A stretch of 64,000 nucleotides of DNA, from assembly GCA_029204225.1 (NCBI GenBank), contig CM055100.1, positions 56,773,128 to 56,837,127 on the forward strand, in the 5' to 3' direction. The notes below the pieces were generated by a model. It was not told the origin of the DNA. It worked only from the letters and a program-made list of their open reading frames with translations, and made no database searches. Shown piece after piece: positions 1 through 10,436 of this stretch. The stretch comes from Diphasiastrum complanatum. Lineage: Eukaryota; Streptophyta; Lycopodiopsida; Lycopodiales; Lycopodiaceae. Position numbers and translations under genes: made by a program. How positions within the stretch are numbered: the stretch's first letter is position 1; each line of letters starts with the position of its first letter.

Positions 1-345
1 TCAATAGATGAGGTATTTCTAGTGTGGCTGCATAAAAAAGTTTCTTATATAGTACAAGATATTTTCAACTCAAATTTGATGTACTTTTATCCTTGAAATT
101 TTTAAAGAATCACTTTTTTACTCTCATGATGGAGAGGCACCACACATGGATGTGGGGACTATGCAATGATTTATTTTTGTTCCAAAGGTCCTTTATATCA
201 TTGAATAATATATACAAGTTGTAATAAACATGTGTAGGACTAGTGGTAGTTTTACATATATTCCAATCAAACTACCATTCTCAACATTGAAAGAGGGATG
301 GTCATGATTAGGGGGTCAAAATTATTTAGCATCTAAAAAATGTCT
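1..345. other. Non-coding, no identifiable feature
   Basis: AT-rich sequence without a convincing reading frame. It lies just beyond the end of a decayed copia gag remnant on the minus strand and may be more of that element, but no protease or integrase motif could be read in any frame. Confidence 0.5.
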
Positions 346-870
346 AGATTGCCTTTCGCATTATGCATCCAACACTTTTCCTTGACATGTCCTTTCGTCT
401 TGTACTATGTACATCAAAGCACATTCTTGTCAAATTGATCCTTATTCTTGGCACCTTGTGGCTTATGAGACTTTTGCTTATCGATTCTTCCCTTGTTGTG
501 AATCTTGAGCTTGCCACTAGTGTAGGCGCACCATCTCTGTGCAAGAAGTTGTCTCTACCTCACATCTCACTTAACAGCTTCATCTCACTTTATGTCCTTG
601 TTGTTTCCAATTCATATTACCACATTGTCTTAGTACATGGGAAAGCTAATCATTAGAATAAGCAGGTTAAAGCGTTCAGCTGATTTGCAATCTATTGCTT
701 CAAGTTGATCTGTCACATCTTTTAGATGGTTGACATGCTCTCACAAGTTCTTGGCTTCTTGCATTTTGTAATTGAGAAATTTCTTTAGCAAGGTGAGTTG
801 CTTAGACATTTATTTTTTCTCACATTCTAGGCTTCTAACATTGTCTTGGAAGTCTTTATGCATCTTATGA
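346..870 (-). pseudogene. Ty1/copia Gag remnant (UBN2 region plus zinc knuckle)
   Basis: Read on the minus strand. Around 660-770 the translation contains EHVNHLKDVTDQLEAIDCKS, typical of the UBN2/retrotran_gag helical region of plant copia Gag. Further downstream (about 355-400) is KGHVKEKCW, the second half of a CX2CX4HX4C nucleocapsid zinc knuckle whose upstream cysteines are damaged by a stop and a Cys-to-Tyr type change. Several stops and frame changes separate the pieces, so this is dead. It lies outside the LTR at 912-1172 and is therefore from a different insertion than the element at 1172-5354. Confidence 0.6.
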
Positions 871-911
871 TAAAATCTTGAAGATGCCAAACAATGATAA
901 AGTGGGCTTTG

Positions 912-1172
912 TGTCAAGAATTAGATATGCGACATCAAGCATTCACCAAAAACAATCACCACAAGAAGGCGGAAGAAGAACACGCACTATCACTCTATCA
1001 CACTAACACGTACAGAATGTAAATGTACAAATAAACCCTGAACCCTAATAGAGAGAGAAAACCTACGAGTAGACTAATAGACTAGCCTACGGCTAATGAC
1101 AGCTGGTCACAACTGTCAACATTATTGTACATCGTAAACAGTAACAATGAAGTTTATCATTGACTTCTAACA
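912..1172 (-). repeat. Copia LTR (family A), 3' LTR of the minus-strand element
   Basis: On the minus strand this 261-bp segment begins TGTTAGAAGTCAATGATAAA and ends CTAATTCTTGACA. It is nearly identical, in opposite orientation, to 9987-10248, which is followed by a primer-binding site; that pair defines both ends. It directly follows the polypurine tract of the copia remnant at 1173-5354, so it is that element's 3' LTR. No matching 5' LTR is present near 5.4 kb. Confidence 0.85.
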
Positions 1173-1187
1173 CTCTCCCTCAATGAT
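1173..1187 (-). other. Polypurine tract of the minus copia element
   Basis: On the minus strand the bases TTGAGGGAGAG lie immediately before the LTR start TGTTAG. A purine run abutting the 3' LTR is the plus-strand primer of copia elements. Confidence 0.7.
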
Positions 1188-1289
1188 AAAATTACATTCT
1201 TCTATTCCTAATAGAGTATTAAACCTCTCAAATTTAAATCTACCTAATGACTTAGTAAAAATATCTGCCATTTAATCTTCAGATTTACA

Positions 1290-1720
1290 AAAAACAAGAT
1301 CAATGTCCATCAAATATTTTCCCCCGAACAAAATGGTAGCGTATTTCGATGTGCTTGGTTCGAGCATGTAAAACTGGATTTTTGGCAAGGTGAATGCAAC
1401 TTTGATTATCGCAAGATATAGTAGTCGCATCCACCTGTGGTTGACCTAAATCGACAAGCAATCTTCGTAACCATACCGCTTCTTGTGTAGCATTGCTGAG
1501 TGCTCGATATTCAGCTTTTGTCGATGATAAGACTATTGTAGGTTGCTTTTTGCTGCTCCATGAAATTGCAGCTGTACCATAACTGAATGTATGACCACTG
1601 GTAGATCTTATGTCATCAATATTACCTACCCAATCGGCATCTGTATAACCTACCAACATTGGCGCTTCAGGTTGATCATACTTCAAACCAAAATTCAATG
1701 TCTCTCGAATGTATTTGAGA
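1290..1720 (-). pseudogene. Copia RNase H domain
   Basis: The longest open stretch spans 1300-1698. It shows the copia RNase H signatures in order: YTDADWVGN (first catalytic Asp), RSTSGHTF, ISWSSKKQPT, LSSTKAEYRAL (catalytic Glu), CDNQSCIHLAKNP (catalytic Asp) and HARTKHIEIRYHFVR. The catalytic residues are kept, but the frame ends early and the last few dozen residues before the polypurine tract are disrupted. Confidence 0.9.
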
Positions 1721-1739
1721 ATACGTTTAGCAGACTTCT

Positions 1740-2680
1740 AGACGAGGATCTTGCATTAATTGACTAACAACACCAACAACATAAGAAATATCAAGTCATG
1801 TGTGTGTCAGATAAATCAAGCTACCCACCAATTGTCTATATAAATAAGCATTCACTTTCTCAAATTCATCATATGCAGTAAGCTTCATGTTGACATCCAT
1901 AGGTGTACTCAAAGGCTTACATTCCTGCATATTGAACTTATGAAACAAATCTCGTGCACGTTTGCTTTGTGTAAGAAAGACCATGTCTTCCTTTTGCCAT
2001 ACTTCAATGCTAAGACAATAGTGCATCAATCCTAGATCAGTCATGTCAAAGGCATTGGAAAGGTCTGATTTGATTTCATCGATTTACTTCTCATTACTTC
2101 CTGTAATAATCAAATCATCCACGTACAAGACAATGAACACTATATCTGAATCTTGTCTTAGAATGTAAAGATTAGGATCTGCATCACTCTTTACCATTCC
2201 TCTTCGCTTGAAGTGTCAATGCAAGAGTACCATGCCCGTGGGGCTTGCTTCTATCCATAAATGGCTCTGTTGAGCTTACAAACAAGATGCTCTCTCCCTG
2301 GCTCAACAAATCCTTGAGGCTGTACTAAGTACACTTCTTCATCCAGCACTCCTTCAAGAAAAACAAATTTAACATCATTTGTTGGATCTTCCAACCATAG
2401 AAAGCAGAAATAGCAATGATAGAACGTATAGTCATCATCTTAGCTACGGGTGTGAAGGTTTCCTAAAAAATCAATACCATCTTGTTACTCAAATCCTCTC
2501 GCAACCAACCGTGGGGGTCCATGAACTCGTAAATGAGACCGAGAGTGCACCCCTCATGGTCTACTAGGCGCAACACTCTGAAAATGGGTAGAAGGCCAAA
2601 TTCCACATCCTCTTTTTTGATATGGCTTTCATTTCTGTTTCCATAGCTGCACGCCACTCCTTGTGCTCCTTTGCTTCATC
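1740..2680 (-). pseudogene. Copia reverse transcriptase, frameshifted
   Basis: Pieces of RVT_2 can be read in sequence: RLVARGFE and GIDF near 2460-2510, ETFTPVAKMMTIRS near 2430, EEVYLVQPQGFVEPG near 2320, the catalytic box VLYVDDLIITG near 2110-2135, and DMTDLGLMHYCLSIEVWQ leading to NAYLYRQLVGSLIYLTHT at 1796-2044. At least three frame changes and a stop in the YG.KQAPRAW region break the frame. The roughly 90 bases near 2520-2610 do not translate to the expected segment in any frame. Confidence 0.85.
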
Positions 2681-2736
2681 AAAAGTTTTTGGTTCTTGAG
2701 CCTTGAGCACAGAGCCCAACAGGGCTAGATTCATCC

Positions 2737-3240
2737 TTAATCTTGCAGGAGGTTTTTGATTTCTACTTGATCTTCTAAGCTCTCCTGCTCACTTGATTCG
2801 GGAGTATCTCCCTTATTAGCATCACTTGTTACTGACAAGTACCACTTAGGCACTCTTCTAGGAGTCTCATTGTAAACCCTGTCTTTTTCAATTGGCTCTT
2901 CCATATCGACACCAACTTCTTCCTTCACTTGCACTTTAGCTTTATCATCAAAGAGATCAATTGTCAATTTTATTTGGTCATTTTGACCCATCTCATCAAA
3001 AGTAGCATCTCTGGAAATCGCGATCTTTTGTGCATCCGTGTCATACATCCATTATGCCTTGGCTCTTTCATCATATCCAAGGAAAATACACTTAACAGCT
3101 TTTGCATCCAGCTTCTTTCGGTTTTCATCAGGAACATGAGCGTAAGCATCACAACCAAATACTCATAAATGAGAAACATTAGGTTTCTTTCCAGTAAAAG
3201 CTTCGTAAGGTGTCTTACCCTCCATAGACTTAGTAGGACA
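2737..3240 (-). pseudogene. Copia integrase C-terminal region and integrase-RT linker
   Basis: On the minus strand the frame reads NRCPTKSMEGKTPYEAFTGK, then (after a stop) VFGCDAYAHVPDENRKKLD and CIFLGYDERAKA, the conserved GKTPYE...F.G.K...HLRVFG motif of copia integrase. After a second stop comes an acidic linker that ends shortly before the RT. Stops at 3165-3170 and about 3053 inactivate it. Confidence 0.85.
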
Positions 3241-3249
3241 CCGATTCAA

Positions 3250-3415
3250 GATATGAGTAGAAGATCAGGAAATAGAGATATGCACCACCAGAACTCACTC
3301 GGTCGCCAGATAAGCCACGAAGGTTTGACTACATTAGGAGGATGGGAAGAAGATAAAAGGCCCCCGAGCATGGCGCAAATGGCACTTAACAGGAAGCAAA
3401 TACCATTCCACCGGG
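3250..3415 (-). other. Foreign insert of about 165 bp inside the integrase
   Basis: The integrase frame reads FWVEACNTT just upstream on the minus strand (about 3415-3445) and resumes as ILNRCPTKS at about 3235-3250. In copia integrases these two motifs are almost adjacent. The intervening sequence is richer in GC, codes for nothing recognisable, and so appears inserted. No clear target-site duplication or terminal repeat was identified by eye. Confidence 0.5.
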
Positions 3416-3439
3416 GGTTGTGTTGCATGCTTCTACCCA

Positions 3440-4010
3440 AAAAGAATTTGGCAAACCCTTGCCCTTAAGCATTGCCCTAGCCATCTCCACAATGGATCTG
3501 TTTTCTGTTCTGCAACTCCATTATGTTGTGGTGAATAGGGTGTAGTAGTTTGTCTCTTGATCCCTTGATCCTTGCAAAAATTTATAAGCTCTATTGAAAA
3601 ATACTCACCGCCACCATCTGATCTGAGGGTCTTAATATAACAACTTTTGTTTGTTTTTCAACTAGAGCCTTGAACTCTCTAAACTTGGCAAAAGCATCAT
3701 ATTTCTTGCTTATGAAATAAATCCAGATATGTCTACTACAATCATCAATAAATGCGATGAAATAGTAACAACCACTAATGGACCTAGTTTGTATTGGTCC
3801 ACACAGATAACTATGAACAAGATCAAGAATGCCATTGGCTCTTCTTGCTCCATCTTTGGGAAATCTCTCTCTATGATGTTTTCCCAGAATGCAACCCTGA
3901 CTAATTTTTCCTTCAAAAGAGATATCAGGCAATCCAACAACTAGATTACCTCTTTTAAGGATTTGCAAGCTTTGAGCACTAATATGACCAAACTTTGATG
4001 TCAAAGGTCA
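3440..4010 (-). pseudogene. Copia GAG-pre-integrase and integrase catalytic core
   Basis: Reads FGHISAQSLQILKRGNLVVG, then CILGKHHRERFP (zinc-binding pre-integrase region), LVHSYLCGPIQTRSISGCYY with the DD35E first-Asp region degraded, FIDDCSRHIWIYFISKK, and, after a frame change near 3600, ELINFCKDQGIKRQTTTPYS followed by PQHNGVAEQK that carries the catalytic Glu. The upstream HX region has lost its tryptophan/histidine to a stop. Confidence 0.85.
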
Positions 4011-4012
4011 CT

Positions 4013-4453
4013 TCAACTATCAACAGTGCTAACCATAGCTTGAGTAAAAGATCTTGCATTCAATTTGTAGAGTCGATTCTCATTGACTCTAGCTCTTGTA
4101 GCAATCACTTTGTAGTGATTCTGGATGTCCTTGATGAGACATTTGTCGCTGTCAACCTCAACTTTGAGTTGTTGATCAGCTATCGTCCCAACAAATAATA
4201 GATTGTTAGCTAAGCCAGGTATATATTGCACATTGCTTATCTGCTTTATCTTCCCACTGGCTAACTTCATTGGTACCACTCTAACTCCTTTGATAGATAG
4301 CAATTTGCCATCGGCTTGTCCAACTTCATCACCATTGTTAGTTTCCTTGAGTTCAGAGAACCACTCTTTCCTTGAAGTCATCTGCTTGGATGCACCACTA
4401 TCAATGTACCAAGTATCATTGGCTTCATCACTTGTCATTAATGCTGTAATCAA
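4013..4453 (-). pseudogene. Copia aspartic protease
   Basis: A 146-codon open stretch containing WYIDSGASKQMTSRKEWF, the D-S-G-A-S active site of copia proteases, then a beta-rich domain ending with VQYIPGLANNLLFVGTIADQ, the usual C-terminal region before the GAG-pre-integrase domain. Its reading frame overlaps the end of the Gag stretch (4450), consistent with a gag-pol junction that needs a frame change. Confidence 0.9.
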
Positions 4454-5354
4454 CTCTCACCTGTATCGTCTTCATATTGATCATCATCGTATTGATGTTG
4501 ATCAGTATAATTGTCTTCATAATAATAGTTATCAACTTGATGTTGATTAGCATAATTTCTCGCTTTCCATTTGTCTGTTCTTTGTTCCATCTCCTTCTGT
4601 TTCTTGAAGCATTCACGCTCCCAGTGGCCAGATTTGTTGCAGTACCTACAATTTCCAGGTTTATTTTGTCTTGAATAGCTGCATCCTTGACCTCGACATT
4701 GATTCCAATTGCCTCGATTTGAACTATCATTGACTTGCTCATGAAATTGTTGACATGATCCCCAGCTTGAGTTTCCTCCTCTCGATTGATACCTTCCATG
4801 GCCAGATTTTCCATCTCGTCCTCTAATTGCAAGAGCTTGATCATAGCTCCTGTTACGATGATTCAAGTTCTCTTGACGTTGCTCTTCTTGCAAAAGCAAT
4901 CCACCTAGTTCTTCATAGGTTGGAAGATTTTCTCTTGTGGATATACTCGTCACAAACATTTGATGTGACTCACTCAGACTATTCAATGTCAATTGCACGA
5001 TCTCACGATCTTGTACTCGGCGCTCTCCAACTATTGCTAATTGTTCACGGATCTCTTTGATCTTCAGTATGTGATCGACAATAGTTGCACCATCATCCAT
5101 CCGCAATGTATGCAACTTCATCTTCAGAAATAGTATTCGAGATGTATTTGTCGTTTCAAACAATGCCTTCAATGTATCCCACGCTTCTTTTGGTCCTTCT
5201 GAATATGAAATATAGGGAATAATTGCATCTCTAACTGATAAGTTGATGCATTCTGGGCTTTCCGTTTTCTCCTATCAAATGCTCGCTGATCTTCTTCAAT
5301 CATTGGCCTTGTCTCTTCACCTGTCACGATCTCCCATAGCTCATTTTCCATCAA
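4450..5354 (-). pseudogene. Copia Gag with zinc knuckle
   Basis: Two open stretches, 5169-5354 and 4450-5172, together cover most of a copia Gag. The first begins NELWEIVTGEETRPMIEEDQ (Gag N-terminal W-motif), the second covers the UBN2 helical domain (e.g. LRMDDGATIVDHILKIKEIR, ENLPTYEELGGLLLQEEQR) and one CX2CX4HX4C knuckle, CRYCNKSGHWERECF, near 4610-4655. The C-terminus is an acidic, Tyr/Asp-rich tail. The start of Gag and the 5' LTR are absent. Confidence 0.85.
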
Positions 5355-5945
5355 AATGTTCTTCAGTTTGAATTATCAAACTGCATAGTTGTCGGCACCT
5401 TCCAATTTGCTTGACTAATTAAGGACACTCTCGCTTAGAATTGCCATTCTTGGATAGATGAGTCTGGATCACAAAATTTATCACACTTTTTTGGTTGTAC
5501 AATTGATATCAGTACGATGCGTGGATCGACGACTACTCAGTATTTTCTTTACCTTTGGCGTGTGGATCCGATATTGGTACAGATATGTTATATTTGTATG
5601 ATGCGCAAATGTACGACTATTCAAGATTTTTCTTACCTATGACGTGTCGATCCAATATTGGTATGGAAAAGATGAAAAGTAGAGGGAATATAAGAACTTT
5701 TAGAGGGAATATTCTAAATTCCCCAATTTGGCGCGGCGGCTACACCGTCTCCTCTTTGCAAAGATTTCGAAATGTGTGATTGTTCAAAAGACAGAGATCA
5801 GTAATGTGATAAGTATGAAGCCTTCTAACTCTGAATGGCAGTAGTAGACACTGTCTAGTGTGATTTGCCGTAACCCAAATAGACAAATGAGAGATTTCTT
5901 GGCAAACCTCTCACACAAATGGCACTTTTCACAACAACTAGAAAG
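5355..5945. other. Unassigned spacer between copia fragments
   Basis: No coding similarity or LTR end recognised. It contains a short imperfect repeat in which 'acgactattcaagattttt / acgactactcagtattttc' and 'gtgtggatccgatattggta / gtgtcgatccaatattggta' recur about 90 bp apart (about 5520-5665), so part of it is an old tandem duplication. Confidence 0.4.
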
Positions 5946-5949
5946 TATT

Positions 5950-6810
5950 GTCAAGTATGTTGGTAGTTTGGCTACCTTTGTAGTAGATGCTGAGAGTTTT
6001 CGTTGCTTGGATGTACTTCATGACCTTTGTTAGTGCTTTCCAGTGAGTTAAGCCTAAATTTGATAGGAGCTAACTAAGTATACTGATTGACTATGCAAGG
6101 TCTAGTTGCATGTAGATCATTGTGTACATCAGTGAGCCGATGATGGATTGAAATGGGTAGCGCTTCATTTCCTCCTTTTTTGCCTTAGTTTGAGGAGATT
6201 GTTCCTTTAATACCTTTAGTCCAGGGTCGAGTGGAAAGTGAATTCGTTTGTAGTTGGCCATACCATACTTTTCTAGCATGTCATTGAGATATCGTTGCTG
6301 ACTAATAAAAATCAGTCTGCTGGGTTGCTCTCGATGGATATGAATTCCGAGTCAATAGTGGGCATGTCAGTCATCTTGTATTCCTAGGCCAGCATGCATT
6401 TTGTATCCTTCATCAGATTCAGATTGTTAATGAATAAGAGTGTATCATCTACATAGAGAATGATGATGATGAAGTAATCTGATATAGACTTGAAGTAGAC
6501 ATTCGAGTCAACCGAGTTTGGAATAAAACCATTCTCTATCAGAAATGCGTTGATCTTCTAGAACTAGGCTCTGGGTGACTGTTTTAGCCCATAGAGCGCC
6601 TCGTGGATTTTGCATGCAAGGTGTTGTTGCTTGTCATTGAGTTCATATCCATGTGGTTGCATCATATAGATTTTCTCTTCGATGGTTCCATTGAAGCAGT
6701 CTGGACATCCATCTGGTGGACTTCATGATCTGCTGCGGCTGCAAAGGAGAGGAGTAGGCAGATCGATGCATGTTTGACAACTGGGCTGAAGGGTTTTGAA
6801 TAATCCAGAT
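5950..6810 (-). pseudogene. Copia reverse transcriptase fragment (second element)
   Basis: Minus-strand pieces in order: PFSPVVKHASICLLLSFAAA and HQMDVQTA (about 6690-6800), EKIYMMQPHGYELNDKQQHL and HEALYGLKQSP (6580-6690), the catalytic box ILYVDDTLLFINN (about 6430-6470), YKMTDMPTIDSEF, and KYGMANYKRIHFPLDP with SIIGSLMYTMI (6091-6279). These are the RVT_2 motifs of a copia lineage different from the one at 1740-2680. Frame changes separate the blocks. No LTR can be tied to it. Confidence 0.85.
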
Positions 6811-7490
6811 TTGGAATTTGTGCTACTTATGATTGAATTTCCTTGGTTTGGTCTTATTAGGGAGAGGATTTTAAAGGGAGAGAAGATGTTACGTACCATA
6901 AGAGAAAGTAACATCCTATCTAAGGTGATGGTCTCATTATATGGGATAGGGCGCTATTCTAGAGCTATAGATCGTTTGAGTGCCACATGTCAATATTCTA
7001 TTGGCGCAAGGTAATCATAAAGCTATTGACCCACAATGGTGTACGCAACCAACGTGTGTCAATGTTATGCCGTGACTAGGTTGGGGAGATGACCCCATCT
7101 ATACTATGTATATAAAAGTGGATCTTTGTGACCTAGGCATTCATTCTCACTTGGAAAATGAAGAGCTCTTCCCACATGGTTAGGCCAGGACATTATCTTG
7201 TTAAGAGATGAAAGCATTCAAGGTTTGAAGCTAGGTTGCGGTGGCATATGACGTTGTAGCTTGGTCGGAGACCTTAGCATGCTATATGGTGGTCTATAGC
7301 TCCATTGCAAGGGGGTGAGATGGCAATATCTCTATGGATGGGTAGTTTCAAAACATCGTCAACTGATTGTGTCCTTATGTAGGTGGGCTTTGACAATGGG
7401 CGTTGTAACATATACATACTCACCAAGGAGCATATCACCTCAGCATAAGGTACCAAATTGTTATGAGAAGTTGCTATAAGAGGGTGCCGA
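6811..7490. other. Unassigned spacer
   Basis: No recognised domain on either strand. It separates a minus-strand RT fragment from a plus-strand one, so at least one insertion or deletion boundary must lie here. Confidence 0.4.
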
Positions 7491-7990
7491 ACTAGTGCCA
7501 TCCACAAGCCAAGCATGTGAGATTAGAAGATCCACGAGGGAGCAAAGACCTTCAGAAAGGTGCCAAGTAAACTATGCTTTTATAGTAGAGATTGAGAATT
7601 CCTCTGAACCTGCTACATTTGAAGAAGTGAGGGAGAGCAAAGTTTGGCAAAAGACAACGGAAGACAAGATGGAGCCATAAAAAAGCACAGCACCTAGGAT
7701 ATTGTGGATCTCCCTACAAGTAAGAAGCCTATTGGAAATAAGTAAGTGTATAGAATCAAATATCATGCAGATGGATCTATTGCCAAACATAAGGCAAGAC
7801 AGGTTGTTAAAGGCTATGCTCAAAGCGAGGAGGTAGATTATGAGAAAACATTTCCAACAATTGAGAAATGGACTACTTTGAGACTTTTGTATGCCTTAGT
7901 AGCTAAGTTTGGATGGCAAGATGAATATTATATCTGCATTTCTCAATGGCACTTTGGATGAAGAAATTTTATATGACATAATTGGATTGC
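7491..7990 (+). pseudogene. Copia RT N-terminal fragment
   Basis: Plus strand. After an integrase-RT linker (RRSTREQRPSERCQVNYAFI, with EPATFEEVRESKVWQKTTED) comes YRIKYHADGSIAKHKARQVV, then KGYAQSEEVDYEKTFPTIEK and LYALVAKFGWQ: the start of RVT_2. A frame change follows, then FLNGTLDEEI-like residues up to about 7975. The catalytic YVDD part is absent because the sequence jumps to the RNase H C-terminus. Confidence 0.85.
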
Positions 7991-8039
7991 GATAGTTGCG
8001 TGTAGAGATTGGACTTTAGTAGGGCTCTGTGACTAGTGT

Positions 8040-8271
8040 CATTTTATGTGATATCTAGAGTGGTTTACAACTTGTGAAAATTTCTATTTATCATGCTAGG
8101 ATTGAGCACATAGAGATTATACATCACTTCATACATGAACGTGTGCTTAACAATGAGATTCAAGTTGTTCATTGTAGCAATGTTGATCGGATAACTAATT
8201 ATATTCTTACAAAACTGTTACTTAAGGGCAAATTTGAAATGTTTAGAAATAGACTATATGTTGGTAATTAA
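8040..8271 (+). pseudogene. Copia RNase H C-terminal fragment
   Basis: In frame at 8074-8271: YHARIEHIEIIHHFIHERVL, EIQVVHCSNVDRITNYILTK, then KGKFEMFRNRLYVGN and stop. This matches the conserved end of copia RNase H (KHIEI..HF.RE.V....I...). Together with 7491-7990 it represents one element with RT core and RNase H N-terminus deleted. Confidence 0.85.
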
Positions 8272-8297
8272 AACTTGAACTTAAGCTATAGGAAAAG

Positions 8298-8420
8298 TGT
8301 TGGGTTTAAAAGCTTAATTTTACTATGGTGGTCCTTGATATGATCTAGAGCCTACTATTCATTAGGTTGGAGGGCAATATTGGCATTACATTTCTGACAA
8401 TTTCTTTTTCATACTTAAGC
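8298..8420 (+). repeat. Probable start of a copia 3' LTR
   Basis: A weak purine run (AGGAAAAG) directly after the RNase H stop region is followed by TGTTGGGTTTAAAAGC, the usual TGTT start of a copia LTR. The 3' end of this LTR was not identified, so only its beginning is annotated. Confidence 0.45.
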
Positions 8421-8421
8421 A

Positions 8422-8577
8422 CTTAATTCCATTATAGCAAAGAGACGTCCATCAATCTTTATGTTAATGATATCACAATTTTTATCACCTTTATGTTAAT
8501 GATATGACTTAATTTCATTATAGCAAAGAGACGTCCATCAACCTTTATGTTAATGATATCGCAATTTTTATACTCAC
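8422..8577 (+). repeat. Tandem repeat, 86-bp period
   Basis: Two copies beginning CTTAATTCCATTATAGCAAA (8422) and CTTAATTTCATTATAGCAAA (8508), both continuing through GAGACGTCCATCAA and TTATGTTAATGATATC. The first copy contains an extra internal echo of the TTTATGTTAATGATAT phrase. Confidence 0.85.
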
Positions 8578-8783
8578 CCATTGCTTAGTTTAAATCATAT
8601 ATCCATGACTTGGTGAGAAATTTGGTATAGATTATTTCATTAACAATGTTCCAAGATATTGACTGGATTCACAACCAGTTGATTTATATGTTCACATGAG
8701 GAAATGTAATCACAACAAATAAATCAATAGAGCTTGGGTGAGTTTTTGATACTATAATTGACTTATGAAATTTGATTAATAAA

Positions 8784-8882
8784 CTAAGTTTGAGTGCTCT
8801 CCAACCAAGGTTGACATGTTTCACCAATATCCCTAAGTTTGAGTGCTCTCCAGCCAAGTTGACATGTTTCACCAATATCCCT
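8784..8882 (+). repeat. Tandem repeat, 49-bp period
   Basis: Two near-identical copies starting CTAAGTTTGAGTGCTCTCCA at 8784 and 8833, each ending TTTCACCAATATCC. No coding potential. Confidence 0.9.
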
Positions 8883-8941
8883 TGGGTGATCCTAGATTTT
8901 TAGATTAGGAGATTTTTGTAAGTGCCCATAAAAGCATTGTA

Positions 8942-9085
8942 GGCAGTCATAGAGGACCCATAATCAGCACTACAACAAAAACAATAGTCTCTCATAAGCA
9001 ATCATAAGGGATTGTAAGCAAAATTAACAATAAAGAAATAAGTATCCCATCGGCAGTCATAAGGGACCATAAGCAACTACTATGA
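8942..9085 (+). repeat. CATAAG-rich repeat with a CACTA-like end
   Basis: At 8968 the sequence CACTACAACAAAAAC matches the consensus start of CACTA transposon terminal repeats. It is followed by short subterminal-like repeats (CATAAGCAATCATAAGGG, GGCAGTCATAAGGGACCATA at 9054). However a very similar unit (GGCAGTCATAGAGGACCCAT at 8942) precedes the putative terminus, so the CACTAC word may only be part of a local repeat. No opposite terminus was found. Confidence 0.3.
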
Positions 9086-9790
9086 CTAAACGTTATGCGA
9101 CAATTGTGACCTGTAAGTAGTCATGGGAGAAATGACTACAGGGCTCTACTATGGTGCTCTATGATGGAAGGCGGCACAACAACCATGGCCCATACTCACC
9201 CATCAAGTCGTGGAGAAAGTGGCTACAAAGTTCTAACCGTAGTCAACCATAATCAACCAATTGTTATAACCACTTTGGTGACACTGTCTAGTCTTAAAGT
9301 CTGGTAGATGACATATGCACTACTCCTATGAATATTCAAAAAAATATTTTCCAAGACAATGTAATTACTATTAAAGACGTGGCTCATCTAATGCTAATAC
9401 CAAGGAAGACATTCTGTATAATTGCTTGTGACATTCAAAAGAAAATATGAGACGAAAGAACATACAATTTGCAATCTCGTAATGGAAAAAGCCCTATTGA
9501 CAACTGCTTTAGTAGAGTTTTTCTTCCTCATTAATATTTTTTGGGTTGATTTACGTATGATGTCTTGTGATCATGTGCATTCAATACTTCTCATATATCT
9601 ATTGCATCATTTGTCAATATTTAGAGATTTAAAATATAGTTAATCTTGATTATTTTTGTGATTTTTGCCCATGCATTGCCCATGCAAGAAGACAAAGTCA
9701 TGGCTCCCCTTTTCGAGCATGGTAGCAGAGTTGTGTTGAAGGTGTCACCAACGAGACACTATCAAGTGAGGTGAAAAACTAACTATCGAT
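9086..9790. other. Unassigned spacer
   Basis: No gene, LTR end or inverted repeat could be supported. The plus-strand text from 9660 onward leads into a weak Gag-like stretch. Confidence 0.35.
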
Positions 9791-9794
9791 TTGA

Positions 9795-9985
9795 ATTCAT
9801 TAATAGTGATCATAAAAAGAGAAAAACAACTTCCATGTGAAAGAGAAGACTTCTCATTTTGGAAGTACAGAATGCAACATATCCATGTACACCAAGGATT
9901 ATGGGCAGTAATTGGATAAGACTTGAAGCTTGAAGCCGATACTTCTAAGGTATAAGAAGTTGCCAAGTAAAATGAGGATGGCAAA
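9795..9985 (+). pseudogene. Possible copia Gag N-terminal fragment
   Basis: With frame changes, the plus strand reads a segment resembling the DUF4219/Gag N-terminus of copia elements: SFWKYRMQHIHVHQGLWAVI followed by LEADTSKV. The pattern of W-K-x-R-M and GLWAV is typical, but the match is short and broken, and it sits immediately before an LTR start rather than after one, so it would belong to an older element. Confidence 0.35.
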
Positions 9986-9986
9986 G

Positions 9987-10248
9987 TGTTAGAAATCAAT
10001 GATAAACTTCATTGTTACTGTTTACGATGTACATTAATGATGACAGCTGTGACCACCTGTCATTAGCCGTAGGCTAGTCTATTAGTCTACTCATAGGTTT
10101 TCTCTCTCTATCAGGGTTCATGGTCTATTTGTACATTTTACATTCTATATGTGTTAGTGTGATAGAGTGATAATGCACGTTCTTCTTCCGCCTTCTTGTG
10201 GTGATTGCTTATGGTGAATGCTTGACGTCGCATATCTAATTCTTGACA
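9987..10248 (+). repeat. Copia LTR (family A), 5' LTR, plus orientation
   Basis: 262 bp from TGTTAGAAATCAATGATAAA to CTAATTCTTGACA. It is the same family as 912-1172 in opposite orientation, with only scattered differences. It is followed at once by a tRNA-iMet primer-binding site, which makes it a 5' LTR. Confidence 0.9.
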
Positions 10249-10260
10249 TGGTATCAGAGC
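10249..10260 (+). other. Primer-binding site (initiator Met tRNA)
   Basis: TGGTATCAGAGC, complementary to the 3' end of plant initiator tRNA-Met, directly abuts the LTR end, as in copia elements. Confidence 0.9.
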
Positions 10261-10436
10261 AACGATAGTCTTGCGTGCCTGATAAGTGGATACAGCTTGT
10301 CACAAGCTCCGCAATGAAGTGAGAAAGTCTTTCACGGGAGGTGAAAGCTTGGAGAGACAAAAACGGCTGGAAGAAATCCTTCTTTGGTGTATTTGCAGGT
10401 TTGGAGCTCAGAATCATCAGTGGGGAATGAAGATAC

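Larger units (their letters stand above)
1188..5354 (-). mobile_element. Ty1/copia retrotransposon body, decayed, lacking a 5' LTR
   Basis: Domain order on the minus strand from high to low coordinate is Gag, protease, integrase, reverse transcriptase, RNase H, polypurine tract, 3' LTR, which is the diagnostic Ty1/copia order (integrase before RT). Frameshifts and stops occur in every domain. The left end is complete, but the expected 5' LTR and primer-binding site beyond about 5354 are missing, so the element is truncated on that side. The individual domains are listed separately. Confidence 0.9.

Noticed and set aside
363-656. 97-codon plus-strand open frame
   Set aside because: Antisense to a recognisable copia Gag remnant on the minus strand.
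7274-7516. 80-codon minus-strand frame
   Set aside because: No domain match and composition typical of chance reading in AT-rich repeats.
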